Virus record (IMG/VR): IMGVR_UViG_3300045413_000043
Location: 1 to 22,778 of that record
Reading direction: 5' to 3' (one strand)
From: a virus
DNA length: 22,778 nucleotides
Shown: in pieces, positions 1 to 6,638 of the stretch
How positions within the stretch are numbered: the first letter of the stretch is position 1
How the letters are laid out: every line of letters starts with the position of its first letter
Program-made: the position numbers and the translations under genes
Notes under the pieces: model-generated
The model's database searches: none
Seen by the model: the letters and a program-made list of their open reading frames with translations, nothing else
What the model was told of the DNA's origin: nothing

Positions 1-2561
1 TGAACAAGGGCGGTTCTCTGTCGTTCGGCGGCAAATATAATGCCGCTGGCGGTTACGCGACATTCGCTAGCATCTGGGGCTTAAAGGATTCGGCGGCTGA
101 TGGCGCATTTACCGGCTATTTGGCCTTTGCCACTTCGCCTGGTGGCACGCCAACGGAAAAGATGAGAATAACAAGCTCCGGCAACGTCGGCATTGGAACA
201 TCGAGTCCTGTCGCAAAAACTCACAGTAAAGGTTCTGGAACAAGTGGACAAGTTTCAGCCGATTGGATTTTAGAGAATTCTTCGTCAGGCACGCTTGGTC
301 TTGATATTACCGGTTCAGCCGGGTCAAGTCGCGCTCGATGGTTACGTGCTGGCGGTCCATCAACAGGCACCAACTCAATGACAGAATCATTTTGTGTGAT
401 GCTAGAGGGTTCAAATGCTGGCAACGTCGGTATTGGGACGACGGAGCCCGGACAGTTATTAGACGTAAATGGTGTCTCGCGGATGAGAGATTATTTGCAG
501 CTACAAACTGGTACGACTTTAAGCGGATACTTCGGCAGAGCATCAGGATTCATTGCAGGTGGTGGACATAACGAACTTGGAATCAGGTCAGAATCAAAGT
601 ATTACGTTGCCACTAACGGCGATGGAACACCTCGCGTCACAGTGGACACATCTGGCAAAGTCGGCATCGGGACGACAAGTCCTCAAAATGGCATACATGT
701 AGTTGTGGACGATGCCACGACCAACAATGTTACTAATGTTTTACGCCTTGACCATACGACTACAGGCACAGCCGCGAACGGAATCGGAGTGGGGTTAGCA
801 TTCATAGCGGAGAAATCAAACGGGGGAGCAGAGAGTGTCGCGGATATTCAGGCAATCTTGACAGATGTAACTGCTGGGAACGAAGATGGAGCTTTAGCAT
901 TTAGGACAAATCTCAATGGCACACTAACAGAGTATGTAAGGATTACATCTACTGGCAACGTCGGGATTGGAACGACGAGTCCGAATATCTATGGTGCGGG
1001 AAACGGGCGTTTCCTTTCTATATTGGGTGCGGGTTCAGTCGCGTCTGCGGCAAGCGGACGCATTGAACTTGCGAATAATAATACAGGGAGTGACTACGGC
1101 GTCGGGGAATTGCTTTTCGTTCTGGCGAACAACAATAACGAAAAGAGAGTGGCGCAAATTTATTCTGTAACCGAGGGGAACGGCGGTGCCAATGGATTTG
1201 GAGGCAGTCTATACTTCGTGACGAAACAGGACGGTGTCGCGGGTGGTGGAGCTGTGAGAATATACATTGCAAACTCCGGCCACGTCGGCATCGGCACGAT
1301 TGGACCACAGAGAACCTTAGATGTGGCTGGAAGCGGTATTAGGGTTCAGGGAATTACAAGTGGCGGAGGCACAGGCTCAGGCATGGAAATAGGTAATACT
1401 GCTATCTATTCTTATAATAGGGATACTAGTCAATACAACCTGATGAATATTGGTGACTCCATGTATATTGCTTCAGGTGCTTCATCAAACCGCAACGTCG
1501 GCATCGGGACGACGAGCCCAGGCAGCAAGCTTCATGTGTCGGGAGATATTTCAACCGATAACACCTATGGCTTCCGATCTTACGGAGTTGGTTCTGCAAG
1601 TGCAGCCAATGCTGAATGGATTCAGGTGGATCACAATGGGGCCAGTGATAAGGCGCGTTTTTTTACGACAGCCAGCGGAACGGGCAGTGCTCGCGATATA
1701 GTTTTTTCGTCTGGCACAGGGTTTACACAATTATATCTAAAAAACGGCGGCAACGTCGGGATTGGGACGACGAGCCCGGGGAGGCCACTCTCCGTTAAAG
1801 CTGATTCCAATGGATACAATCTTGGTTTGAATGATAGTGGGAATACTGAACGCTCATGGTTTTACAGCACCTCAGGAGGTTCATTTTGGCAGACGGCATC
1901 AGGGGTCAAGCTACAGTTGTATGGATCTTCTGGTACGGGACTTGTCATTGACAATGCAAGCAACGTCGGCATCGGGACTACCACACCACTTACAAATTTA
2001 CATGTTAGAACAGGTGGTAGTTCGATTGCTGCACAAGCAGTTTCTACAGCAGCTTTTCAAAATAATGCAAATGCAAGCGATAACTGTATTCTTTCAATCG
2101 CTTCAGGAAATACCGGACTTGCAACAATCTTTCTAGGTGATCCAGATAATTATGCTCGTGGTCGTTTCCAGTATGACAACAACACAGATGCGATTGAGTT
2201 CTACACAGCGACGACAAAGTGGATGTCTATTAGTTCAACCGGCGTAGTTAATCTTGCTCAATTAACAGCCAGTGCACTTGTTGTAACAGATAGCAGCAAG
2301 AACCTTATTTCTGGGCCAGCACTACCTGCTGGATCAGCCGCAGCAAGGGTAGTAAAAACTGTATTAACTTCTGGAATGATTTCTGGAAATGTAGCAACAC
2401 AAACTCATAACTTGTCAACCGATCAAGTAAATGCTCAAGTGCAGAAAGTTTCTACTAAGCAGCGGTGGTATCCTGACATAGTAATGAGCACAAATTCCAT
2501 TGCGATTGATTTTGGGTTTGCTCCTGGAGATGGAGAATTTGAAGTGATTACTGTAGGCTAA
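1..2561 (+). CDS. Tail fibre protein with NVGIGT repeats, 5' partial
   Basis: The reading frame is open from base 3 at the window edge to the TAA at 2561, so the true start lies upstream; the TTG at 120 is only an internal codon. The protein is low-complexity, rich in Gly, Ser, Thr and Asn. It contains eight copies of a motif close to GNVGIGTTSP, each followed by a short strand such as KLHVSG or LLDVNG. This pattern is known from beta-structured trimeric phage tail fibres and other surface fibres. The last ~70 residues have an H-L-T...V..QV...P-D-I...I-F..AP...V-I-T-V-G pattern seen at tail-fibre C-termini. I see no C-terminal intramolecular chaperone (peptidase S74) domain. Likely role: host recognition at the virion surface. 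Base composition shifts to more A+T around 1950-2000, roughly where the repeats end, suggesting a mosaic gene. Confidence 0.85.
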   Translation, partial: NKGGSLSFGGKYNAAGGYATFASIWGLKDSAADGAFTGYLAFATSPGGTPTEKMRITSSGNVGIGTSSPVAKTHSKGSGTSGQVSADWILENSSSGTLGLDITGSAGSSRARWLRAGGPSTGTNSMTESFCVMLEGSNAGNVGIGTTEPGQLLDVNGVSRMRDYLQLQTGTTLSGYFGRASGFIAGGGHNELGIRSESKYYVATNGDGTPRVTVDTSGKVGIGTTSPQNGIHVVVDDATTNNVTNVLRLDHTTTGTAANGIGVGLAFIAEKSNGGAESVADIQAILTDVTAGNEDGALAFRTNLNGTLTEYVRITSTGNVGIGTTSPNIYGAGNGRFLSILGAGSVASAASGRIELANNNTGSDYGVGELLFVLANNNNEKRVAQIYSVTEGNGGANGFGGSLYFVTKQDGVAGGGAVRIYIANSGHVGIGTIGPQRTLDVAGSGIRVQGITSGGGTGSGMEIGNTAIYSYNRDTSQYNLMNIGDSMYIASGASSNRNVGIGTTSPGSKLHVSGDISTDNTYGFRSYGVGSASAANAEWIQVDHNGASDKARFFTTASGTGSARDIVFSSGTGFTQLYLKNGGNVGIGTTSPGRPLSVKADSNGYNLGLNDSGNTERSWFYSTSGGSFWQTASGVKLQLYGSSGTGLVIDNASNVGIGTTTPLTNLHVRTGGSSIAAQAVSTAAFQNNANASDNCILSIASGNTGLATIFLGDPDNYARGRFQYDNNTDAIEFYTATTKWMSISSTGVVNLAQLTASALVVTDSSKNLISGPALPAGSAAARVVKTVLTSGMISGNVATQTHNLSTDQVNAQVQKVSTKQRWYPDIVMSTNSIAIDFGFAPGDGEFEVITVG
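180..1988 (+). repeat. Eight dispersed NVGIGT coding repeats
   Basis: A roughly 30-base segment resembling ggcaacgtcggcatcggg recurs in frame at about 180, 420, 654, 954, 1278, 1491, 1749 and 1959. Spacings are irregular, 210 to 324 bases. Codon choice is kept more alike than the amino acids require (for example AAC-GTC-GG at six or more copies), while the intervening sequence is unrelated. This looks like repeated short DNA anchors between variable fibre modules. Confidence 0.85.
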
Positions 2562-2566
2562 CATCT

Positions 2567-3085
2567 ATGGCATTACCATCACCATTTGTTGGAATTAAGG
2601 TTCGACTGGGAAATAGTTCTACCTTTTCCGGTGTTGGAGGTTCGGTAAACCATAATGTAACTACTGTAGAAGACAATACTGGTGGCGGAACAGAAGTTGA
2701 TTTAATGTCTTATACAGTTCCTGCTAATGCTTTGAATGCTAATGGGGATTATATTCATCTTGTGTTTTGCGGAGAAAAGTTTGGTGCTCTTTCAACAGAA
2801 TTTAAGTTGTATATTGGCGGAAGCTCCTATTCATTCTTTTCGGGCACTACTGTTGGTTGGTGGATGTTTCACTTATACATCATTAGAACAGCGTCGAATG
2901 CTGTAAGAGCTGTTTATTGGGGACTCTTACCAAACAATACGCCATTTTCTACATACGTTTCACAGGGCGTTACGCTTTCAAGCACTTTTGTTGTAAAGAT
3001 TACAAGCAAGACTACAGGAACTGGGCCTACATCCTATTCAAGGCAATACGTAGCACTTTGTGATTTTTTACCGGTTCAACCATGA
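2567..3085 (+). CDS. Small virion-like beta-rich protein, unknown function
   Basis: 172 residues, starting with the ATG five bases after the tail-fibre stop. No classical Shine-Dalgarno is visible. The segment at about residues 36-70, with Thr-Gly-Gly-Gly-Thr, LMSYTVPANAL and a following Asn-Gly-Asp, resembles a beta-sandwich domain found in many phage structural and fibre-associated proteins. No signal peptide, coiled coil or enzyme motif is visible. Its place right behind the tail fibre suggests a fibre-associated or tip protein. It overlaps the next gene by 4 bases (ATGA). The family resemblance is from memory and the function is inferred only from context. Confidence 0.6.
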   Translation: MALPSPFVGIKVRLGNSSTFSGVGGSVNHNVTTVEDNTGGGTEVDLMSYTVPANALNANGDYIHLVFCGEKFGALSTEFKLYIGGSSYSFFSGTTVGWWMFHLYIIRTASNAVRAVYWGLLPNNTPFSTYVSQGVTLSSTFVVKITSKTTGTGPTSYSRQYVALCDFLPVQP

Positions 3086-3558
3086 AGTTAATTAACTCAA
3101 CGCAGCTTTCTGCTGAACTGACTGGTTTTGGATTCCGCACAGTTGAATTCCGGGATGTATTGTATTACTGCCCAGAATTCAGCTGGTTAGAGAAATTTGA
3201 TGAATATCTTCAGCCGCTGCTTGCTCCTTTGAGAGATGCGGTTAAAGCTGGTTTCAAGTGTGTGGATTGTGATGATTTTGCGATGAGGGTTGTTGATCGT
3301 GCGCTGGATTGCTTATTAGCTGGTGATAATGATAAACCTGTTTGTGGACATTCTGTAGGACTCGCAGATGTTATCATCCGAAACTTTGACGATGATGGGA
3401 ATGTTTCAGTAGGACTCAATGGAATAACTGGCAGTCATGAAACAAACATTATTCGCTGTGCTGATGACTGGTATTTTTATGAACCACAAACCCGCAAACA
3501 CTGCAAAGTTAAAGATGCTCTTGGTGTTATTAGTATTCTTGCTTGGTGCAGGATGTAA
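3082..3558 (+). CDS. Putative papain-fold cysteine peptidase-like protein (MOA C-terminal type)
   Basis: 158 residues, with an ATGA overlap to the upstream gene. A candidate Cys-His-Glu triad is visible. Cys63 lies in CVDCDDFA, the C-D-D-[FY]-A context typical of papain/transglutaminase-like nucleophile helices. His119 lies in GSHETN, and Glu134 lies in a YFYEPQT strand. This order and spacing resemble the Marasmius oreades agglutinin C-terminal protease domain and the phage proteins annotated as MOA-related. There is no signal peptide. The protein could be virion-associated, act in lysis as a peptidase or amidase-type enzyme, or serve another maturation role. It directly precedes the membrane/lysis genes, which makes a lysis role worth considering, but no cell-wall-binding motif is seen. 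The enzyme assignment is moderate; the substrate is unknown. Confidence 0.5.
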   Translation: MKLINSTQLSAELTGFGFRTVEFRDVLYYCPEFSWLEKFDEYLQPLLAPLRDAVKAGFKCVDCDDFAMRVVDRALDCLLAGDNDKPVCGHSVGLADVIIRNFDDDGNVSVGLNGITGSHETNIIRCADDWYFYEPQTRKHCKVKDALGVISILAWCRM

Positions 3559-3598
3559 TAGCACTACTCCACCACCAAAACCTCCACCCATGTATTAG
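3479..3598 (+). CDS. Tiny Pro-rich lipoprotein overlapping the peptidase gene (o-spanin candidate)
   Basis: A 39-codon frame read in +1 relative to the end of the cysteine-peptidase gene. From the ATG at 3479 it has a basic n-region (KLK), a run of Leu/Val/Phe, and LLGAGC as a lipoprotein signal, giving a mature 14-residue peptide CNSTTPPPKPPPMY. An internal ATG at 3515 would give a 27-residue form. Cys after a hydrophobic core, a tiny Pro-rich mature part and an overlapping-frame location are all traits of Rz1-type outer-membrane spanins. It is, however, far shorter than lambda Rz1, and no partner i-spanin overlaps it. The stop lies one base before the next gene's ATG. The lipobox has Gly at -3, which is not the commonest residue. 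Confidence 0.5.
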   Translation: MNHKPANTAKLKMLLVLLVFLLGAGCNSTTPPPKPPPMY

Positions 3599-3599
3599 T

Positions 3600-4052
3600 A
3601 TGAAGCTAACATATAAAACCATAGTTGAAGCGGTCCAAGCCCTCAATTCGTTTAATCCACAAATCGCATGGAAAACTAACCTGCGACTTGATCGTAATTT
3701 GCGGAAGTTAGATTCTGCCGCAAATGAGTTCCAGTTCCTTCGCAATCGCATTCAGTGGCAATGCAAGAAGGATAAATCTAAACCAGCGAATCGTTCAGAT
3801 GGTTCTGCGGAATTGACTCCAGAAGAACATCTTGAATTCTCTGAGAAGCTGGAGAAGCTCTTTGCTGAGTCTGCTGAAGTTGATATTCATCCAATCGAAC
3901 TAATTAACTCCGAGCAGAATCAAGCGCCAACTGATCCTGAGTTTTTTGTTGATGAGAGTGCTAATCCAATGCCCCGTTCGATCCGTGCTACTTTGCGGGA
4001 AGTTATCTTTACTGAATGGGCAGGCAAAGTAAACGGCGAACATAAGGTATGA
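3600..4052 (+). CDS. DUF1617-like phage protein
   Basis: 150 residues from the ATG at 3600. An upstream TTG at 3543 is in frame, but using it would bury the start inside the preceding genes. The N-terminal half has a VEAVQALNSF helix, a basic helix around residues 24-52, and an ELTPEEHLEFSEKLEKLF segment at 71-88 followed by a short strand VDIHPIEL. This layout matches the small phage proteins grouped as DUF1617-like, which sit beside tail and lysis genes and have no proven role. The C-terminal 50 residues are acidic and look disordered. It overlaps the holin candidate by 4 bases (ATGA). Confidence 0.5.
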   Translation: MKLTYKTIVEAVQALNSFNPQIAWKTNLRLDRNLRKLDSAANEFQFLRNRIQWQCKKDKSKPANRSDGSAELTPEEHLEFSEKLEKLFAESAEVDIHPIELINSEQNQAPTDPEFFVDESANPMPRSIRATLREVIFTEWAGKVNGEHKV

Positions 4053-4258
4053 AATGGAGAAAATGGAGACTAGGATTACTTGTAGCAATAATGACCGGCT
4101 GCTTTACAGCTTTGACCGGTCTTGCTGCTGGAATAACCAGGGAACAGTTTCTGATTATTCTGTTGGTAAGTATTGGTAAGGATGCTTTGCTGTTCCTCAA
4201 AGAACATCCTGTCGATACCATAACAAATGGGGACACTGAACATAGGACGAGAGTATGA
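4049..4258 (+). CDS. Putative holin (two-helix membrane protein)
   Basis: 69 residues with a short basic N-terminus (MKWRKWR) and two hydrophobic segments, about residues 8-28 and 33-50. These are followed by the G-K-D-A-L-L-F-L-K-E-H-P end typical of a widespread small phage holin group whose second helix runs into a Y/F-L-K-x-x-P signature. AAGG lies just upstream of the ATG. Role inferred from family: forms inner-membrane lesions that trigger lysis. It sits in a chain of ATGA-coupled small genes. Cys18 after a hydrophobic stretch could mimic a lipobox, but a second membrane helix follows, so a holin is the better reading. Confidence 0.6.
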   Translation: MKWRKWRLGLLVAIMTGCFTALTGLAAGITREQFLIILLVSIGKDALLFLKEHPVDTITNGDTEHRTRV

Positions 4259-4560
4259 ATGGTGAAAGCACAATAACAAATAAAACACTTGTTTCTATTG
4301 GCACTGTTGCTATTCTTGGCGGAATAGTTTGGTGGGGAGCAACTATCTCCTCGAAGGTTGATTCCATTATTGCCATGCAGACACAGTTTTCTTTGTCGCT
4401 TGGAGGACAGCGCAAGGATATTGATGCAATGTCAATTAAACTTGTTGAGTTTGACAAGCTCGGAAGTCCGGCGCTGGTGCCGCGCATTAACTCTCTGGAA
4501 AAACAAATGATCGAAGTAATGCTTCGATTGAACAAAACCGTAAATGAAAGGACTCAATGA
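4255..4560 (+). CDS. Membrane-anchored coiled-coil protein (XhlA or i-spanin-like)
   Basis: 101 residues. One hydrophobic segment at about residues 11-31 (with GGIVWWG) is followed by a long heptad-like helix, most clearly at about 75-100 (ending near LEKQMIEVMLRLNKTV). A single N-terminal membrane anchor followed by a coiled coil is the architecture of inner-membrane spanins, and also of XhlA-like haemolysin/holin accessory proteins. It is ATGA-coupled at both ends, to the holin candidate upstream and to another small membrane protein downstream. This supports a place in the lysis group. I cannot tell which of the two roles applies. Confidence 0.5.
   Translation: MNGESTITNKTLVSIGTVAILGGIVWWGATISSKVDSIIAMQTQFSLSLGGQRKDIDAMSIKLVEFDKLGSPALVPRINSLEKQMIEVMLRLNKTVNERTQ
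4547..4552 (+). promoter_or_regulatory. Shine-Dalgarno AAAGGA for the 4557 gene
   Basis: AAAGGA ends 4 bases before the ATG at 4557 and lies inside the end of the upstream gene. It is one of the few clear ribosome binding sites on the plus strand and supports that start. Confidence 0.5.
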
Positions 4561-4757
4561 AAACAAGTTGGAGAACCACAGTATTCGGCGCTGGAGGATT
4601 ACTAACTGTTCTAGTATCTGTCCTCAATGCACTGTTTGATGGCGATCCTGCTACTAATCCAGATTGGTCAGCAGTAATTACCGCAGCAACTGCATCCATT
4701 GGCCTCCTTTTTGCTCGTGATCACAAAGTCACAAGTGAAGATGCTGGACTTAAATGA
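4557..4757 (+). CDS. Small two-helix phage membrane protein (second holin-like)
   Basis: 66 residues. The N-terminus KTSWRTTVFGAGG runs into a hydrophobic helix (about residues 8-27). A polar loop DGDPATNPDWSAVI and a second hydrophobic stretch (about 40-52) follow, then LFARDHKVTSEDAG. This W-x-T-T...GDP...PDW...G-L-x-F-A-R-D pattern recurs in small proteins of the lysis regions of many phages, often annotated as holin or membrane protein. It has a good AAAGGA site and an ATGA overlap with the next gene. Having two small two-helix proteins, here and at 4049, suggests a holin/antiholin or pinholin pair, which is inference. Confidence 0.55.
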   Translation: MKTSWRTTVFGAGGLLTVLVSVLNALFDGDPATNPDWSAVITAATASIGLLFARDHKVTSEDAGLK

Positions 4758-4948
4758 TTACAGCGTTGCTGAAACTTCTAGCCTCAATTCCTTTATTAGC
4801 TAAGCTGATAAAGGAAATTGAGGCCACTTGGAATGAAATCAAATCTCATAAACGTCAAGAAGCTAAAGATGTTGCTGTTGATGCTGCTATTGACAGGGTG
4901 CTCTCACCACCGCCTGGAGAACAGTCAAAGGTTGATGAACAGAAATGA
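4754..4948 (+). CDS. Short membrane-anchored protein, i-spanin-like
   Basis: 64 residues. The N-terminal ~20 residues are hydrophobic with two lysines (LLKLLASIPLLAKLIKEI), followed by a charged helical stretch (about 20-50) and a Pro-rich, charged tail. Its distal half is overlapped in another frame by the lipoprotein gene at 4833. That nested arrangement is the classic Rz/Rz1 layout, so this is the natural i-spanin candidate. It is shorter than most Rz proteins, and the lysines make the membrane anchor look amphipathic. It could instead be an unrelated small membrane peptide. The start is fixed by an ATGA overlap with the upstream gene. Confidence 0.5.
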   Translation: MITALLKLLASIPLLAKLIKEIEATWNEIKSHKRQEAKDVAVDAAIDRVLSPPPGEQSKVDEQK

Positions 4949-5039
4949 CTTTCCAGTAGCAGTGAAAGCTGCGCCAGAGTGGGTTAGAGATGCGCTGAAG
5001 ACAGTAAATAAACTCGAATTTGAAATAGAACGTCGGTAA
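4833..5039 (+). CDS. Lipoprotein nested in another frame (Rz1-like o-spanin candidate)
   Basis: 68 residues from the ATG at 4833; an in-frame TTG at 4818 would add five residues and is less likely. The basic n-region (NVKKLK), the Leu/Met hydrophobic core and the LLLTGC lipobox predict signal-peptidase-II processing at Cys23, leaving about 46 mature residues that end in a short charged helix. Most of the signal peptide is encoded inside the 4754 gene in another frame, and the gene ends with a TAATG overlap with the next one. Overlapping frames plus lipobox are the hallmark of o-spanins, which bridge to the i-spanin and disrupt the Gram-negative outer membrane. The spanin role is inferred from architecture only. 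Confidence 0.6.
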   Translation: MKSNLINVKKLKMLLLMLLLTGCSHHRLENSQRLMNRNDFPVAVKAAPEWVRDALKTVNKLEFEIERR

Positions 5040-5548
5040 TGAGTATTTTCAATCAACCAGTAAGACCTCTTACGCTGTCAGCTACACCTGTTATAGATAG
5101 GCGTAAGTTAGCGGCTTTCGGGATTGTAAATTACTCGTTCATTATTCCAGTGTTTAGTGAATCGGCTCCTACATGGCTTGGAGCTAGCTACACCACTGTT
5201 GAGTTTCCTTGTGTAGCTTCTTCTGGATTTTCTTTTATTGCTCTTTTAGGACAGCCAACAACTCCGAACTTCTGTTTAGCGGTTCGTTCTGGAAATAATC
5301 GCTACAAATTCTGGGAAGGTGTTGGAGAGCTTTTGAATGCTCCGCTGTATAATGGAGAATCGATTGCTACATCTTTTGCTCTGGAAGTTTGGACAGCCCA
5401 AGACGAGCCGATAACATCAATTTCTTCGCAGATAGAATTAGTTACTTCTCTGCGGCGGTTTGCTACTGCTTCTAGTGAAGCGGTAACAGAGAACCTTGGA
5501 GTAAGTGACACACTGACAGGAAGTTCGTTAATCTTAACCTTTGCTTAA
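5039..5548 (+). CDS. Hypothetical phage structural-type protein
   Basis: 169 residues; the start is fixed by the TAATG junction with the lipoprotein gene. The sequence is Ser/Thr/Ala-rich with alternating strand-like segments and no membrane helix, signal peptide, coiled coil or catalytic motif that I recognise. It lies between the lysis group and a tail fibre, so a virion or fibre-associated role is plausible. Only two bases separate it from the next gene. The function is unknown. Confidence 0.5.
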   Translation: MSIFNQPVRPLTLSATPVIDRRKLAAFGIVNYSFIIPVFSESAPTWLGASYTTVEFPCVASSGFSFIALLGQPTTPNFCLAVRSGNNRYKFWEGVGELLNAPLYNGESIATSFALEVWTAQDEPITSISSQIELVTSLRRFATASSEAVTENLGVSDTLTGSSLILTFA

Positions 5549-5550
5549 TT

Positions 5551-6633
5551 ATGCCAGTCTCAAACCAATTTCTCATCAAAGGAATCACACCGACGAATTG
5601 TAGTCAAGCTACGCTGACACAACTTGTAGATGCCGCATTACCTTATACAGACAAAGGGATGGTGATTGTCAGTAATGACACTCCAGATGTTTCTACTTAT
5701 CCTTCGCTGGGTCGCTGCTTGTGGGTTAAGCCGTCTGAGTATAATGCAACGGTGCGGCGCTACAACACAAACAGTTCTTCCTGGGAAGTTATCACAATCG
5801 GCGCTTCTGGAATAGGGACTAGTCAACTGGCAGATTTAGCAGTAACGCCGGCGAAACTGTATGCTCCAGGCGCTGCGCATTCAGGAAAGCAACTAATCGT
5901 AAATGCTTCCGGTAACTTCGAGCTGACTTTGTATGCTATCGCTGACAACAGTGTAGCAATAACGAAACTCTCTAAAGGATCTGGAAATGCTTCAAAGCTC
6001 ATTCGAGTAGCTGCTGATAATAGCAGTTTTGAATTCTTCACGCTGAATGCAATCAACTATATTGCTGATGGAGCAATCAATCCAGTAAAGCTGAACTTCG
6101 GAGCAAATAGTTCAGTGATTGTTTCCAACGCTTCTGGAGTTCCTGTTGTAGTAACAATCAGTTCTCTTGCTTCTTTGTTCTCTGCTGGTGTTCTTGCTCC
6201 AGCGAAGATTACTCCGGGAAATGAAAGTCAGCAATTAGTTACGCGGAACGGTGTAGCCATCTGGGAAAATGAAACAAACAGAACATTGTCAACTACTCAG
6301 ATCGGCACTAACCAGAATCTTCCTGCTGCGGCGGGAACGATTGTTATTGCTCATGGATTATCCGGTATTCCTCGCTTCATTGATTTGCGGCTTGTTTGTA
6401 TCGATGGTGGCGGCGATGCTGGATATGCTTTGAATGATGAAGTAGATTTCAGGGATTTGTCATACGATGACACCGACAATGTTGCTGGCATGAGTGTCAA
6501 GTATGATTCCACTAACATTACTTTTCGATTTACTGCTGGCACCTTAATCTTGCAGCACGCAACAACCGGCGCTGAAACAGCGATCACACGATCTAAGTGG
6601 CAAGTGAAAGCACACAGACTAACTATTGTCTAA
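5551..6633 (+). CDS. Second tail fibre-like protein
   Basis: 360 residues. Residues 90-220 contain loose repeats of the form S-x-L-A-D-x-A-V-T-P-A-K-L, N-S-V-A-I-T-K-L, D-G-A-I-N-P-V-K-L and V-L-A-P-A-K-I-T. These are the collar- or stalk-like repeats of many phage fibres, in which regular A-V/I-x-x-x-K-L units precede beta strands. The C-terminal ~100 residues carry IVIAHGLSGIPRFIDLRLVC followed by a G-Y-A-L-N-D-E-V segment, a C-terminal domain common in tail fibres. The gene has no clear ribosome binding site and is followed after five bases by the next ATG. It is distinct from the NVGIGT fibre at the left edge, so the phage may carry two fibre types. Confidence 0.7.
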   Translation: MPVSNQFLIKGITPTNCSQATLTQLVDAALPYTDKGMVIVSNDTPDVSTYPSLGRCLWVKPSEYNATVRRYNTNSSSWEVITIGASGIGTSQLADLAVTPAKLYAPGAAHSGKQLIVNASGNFELTLYAIADNSVAITKLSKGSGNASKLIRVAADNSSFEFFTLNAINYIADGAINPVKLNFGANSSVIVSNASGVPVVVTISSLASLFSAGVLAPAKITPGNESQQLVTRNGVAIWENETNRTLSTTQIGTNQNLPAAAGTIVIAHGLSGIPRFIDLRLVCIDGGGDAGYALNDEVDFRDLSYDDTDNVAGMSVKYDSTNITFRFTAGTLILQHATTGAETAITRSKWQVKAHRLTIV

Positions 6634-6638
6634 CTTTT

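Noticed and set aside
180-1988. Regularly recurring short DNA repeats suggestive of a CRISPR array
   Set aside because: The spacings are long and irregular (210-324 bases), the repeats are imperfect, and all lie in one open frame encoding a known fibre motif.
2200-2561. Peptidase S74 intramolecular chaperone at the tail fibre C-terminus
   Set aside because: NVGIGT fibres often end in this domain, but its Ser-Lys catalytic pattern and length are absent; the end matches a short beta-domain instead.
3543-3599. Extended start (TTG at 3543) for the DUF1617-like gene
   Set aside because: The added residues overlap two genes and lack similarity to the family start MKLTYKTIVEAV at 3600.
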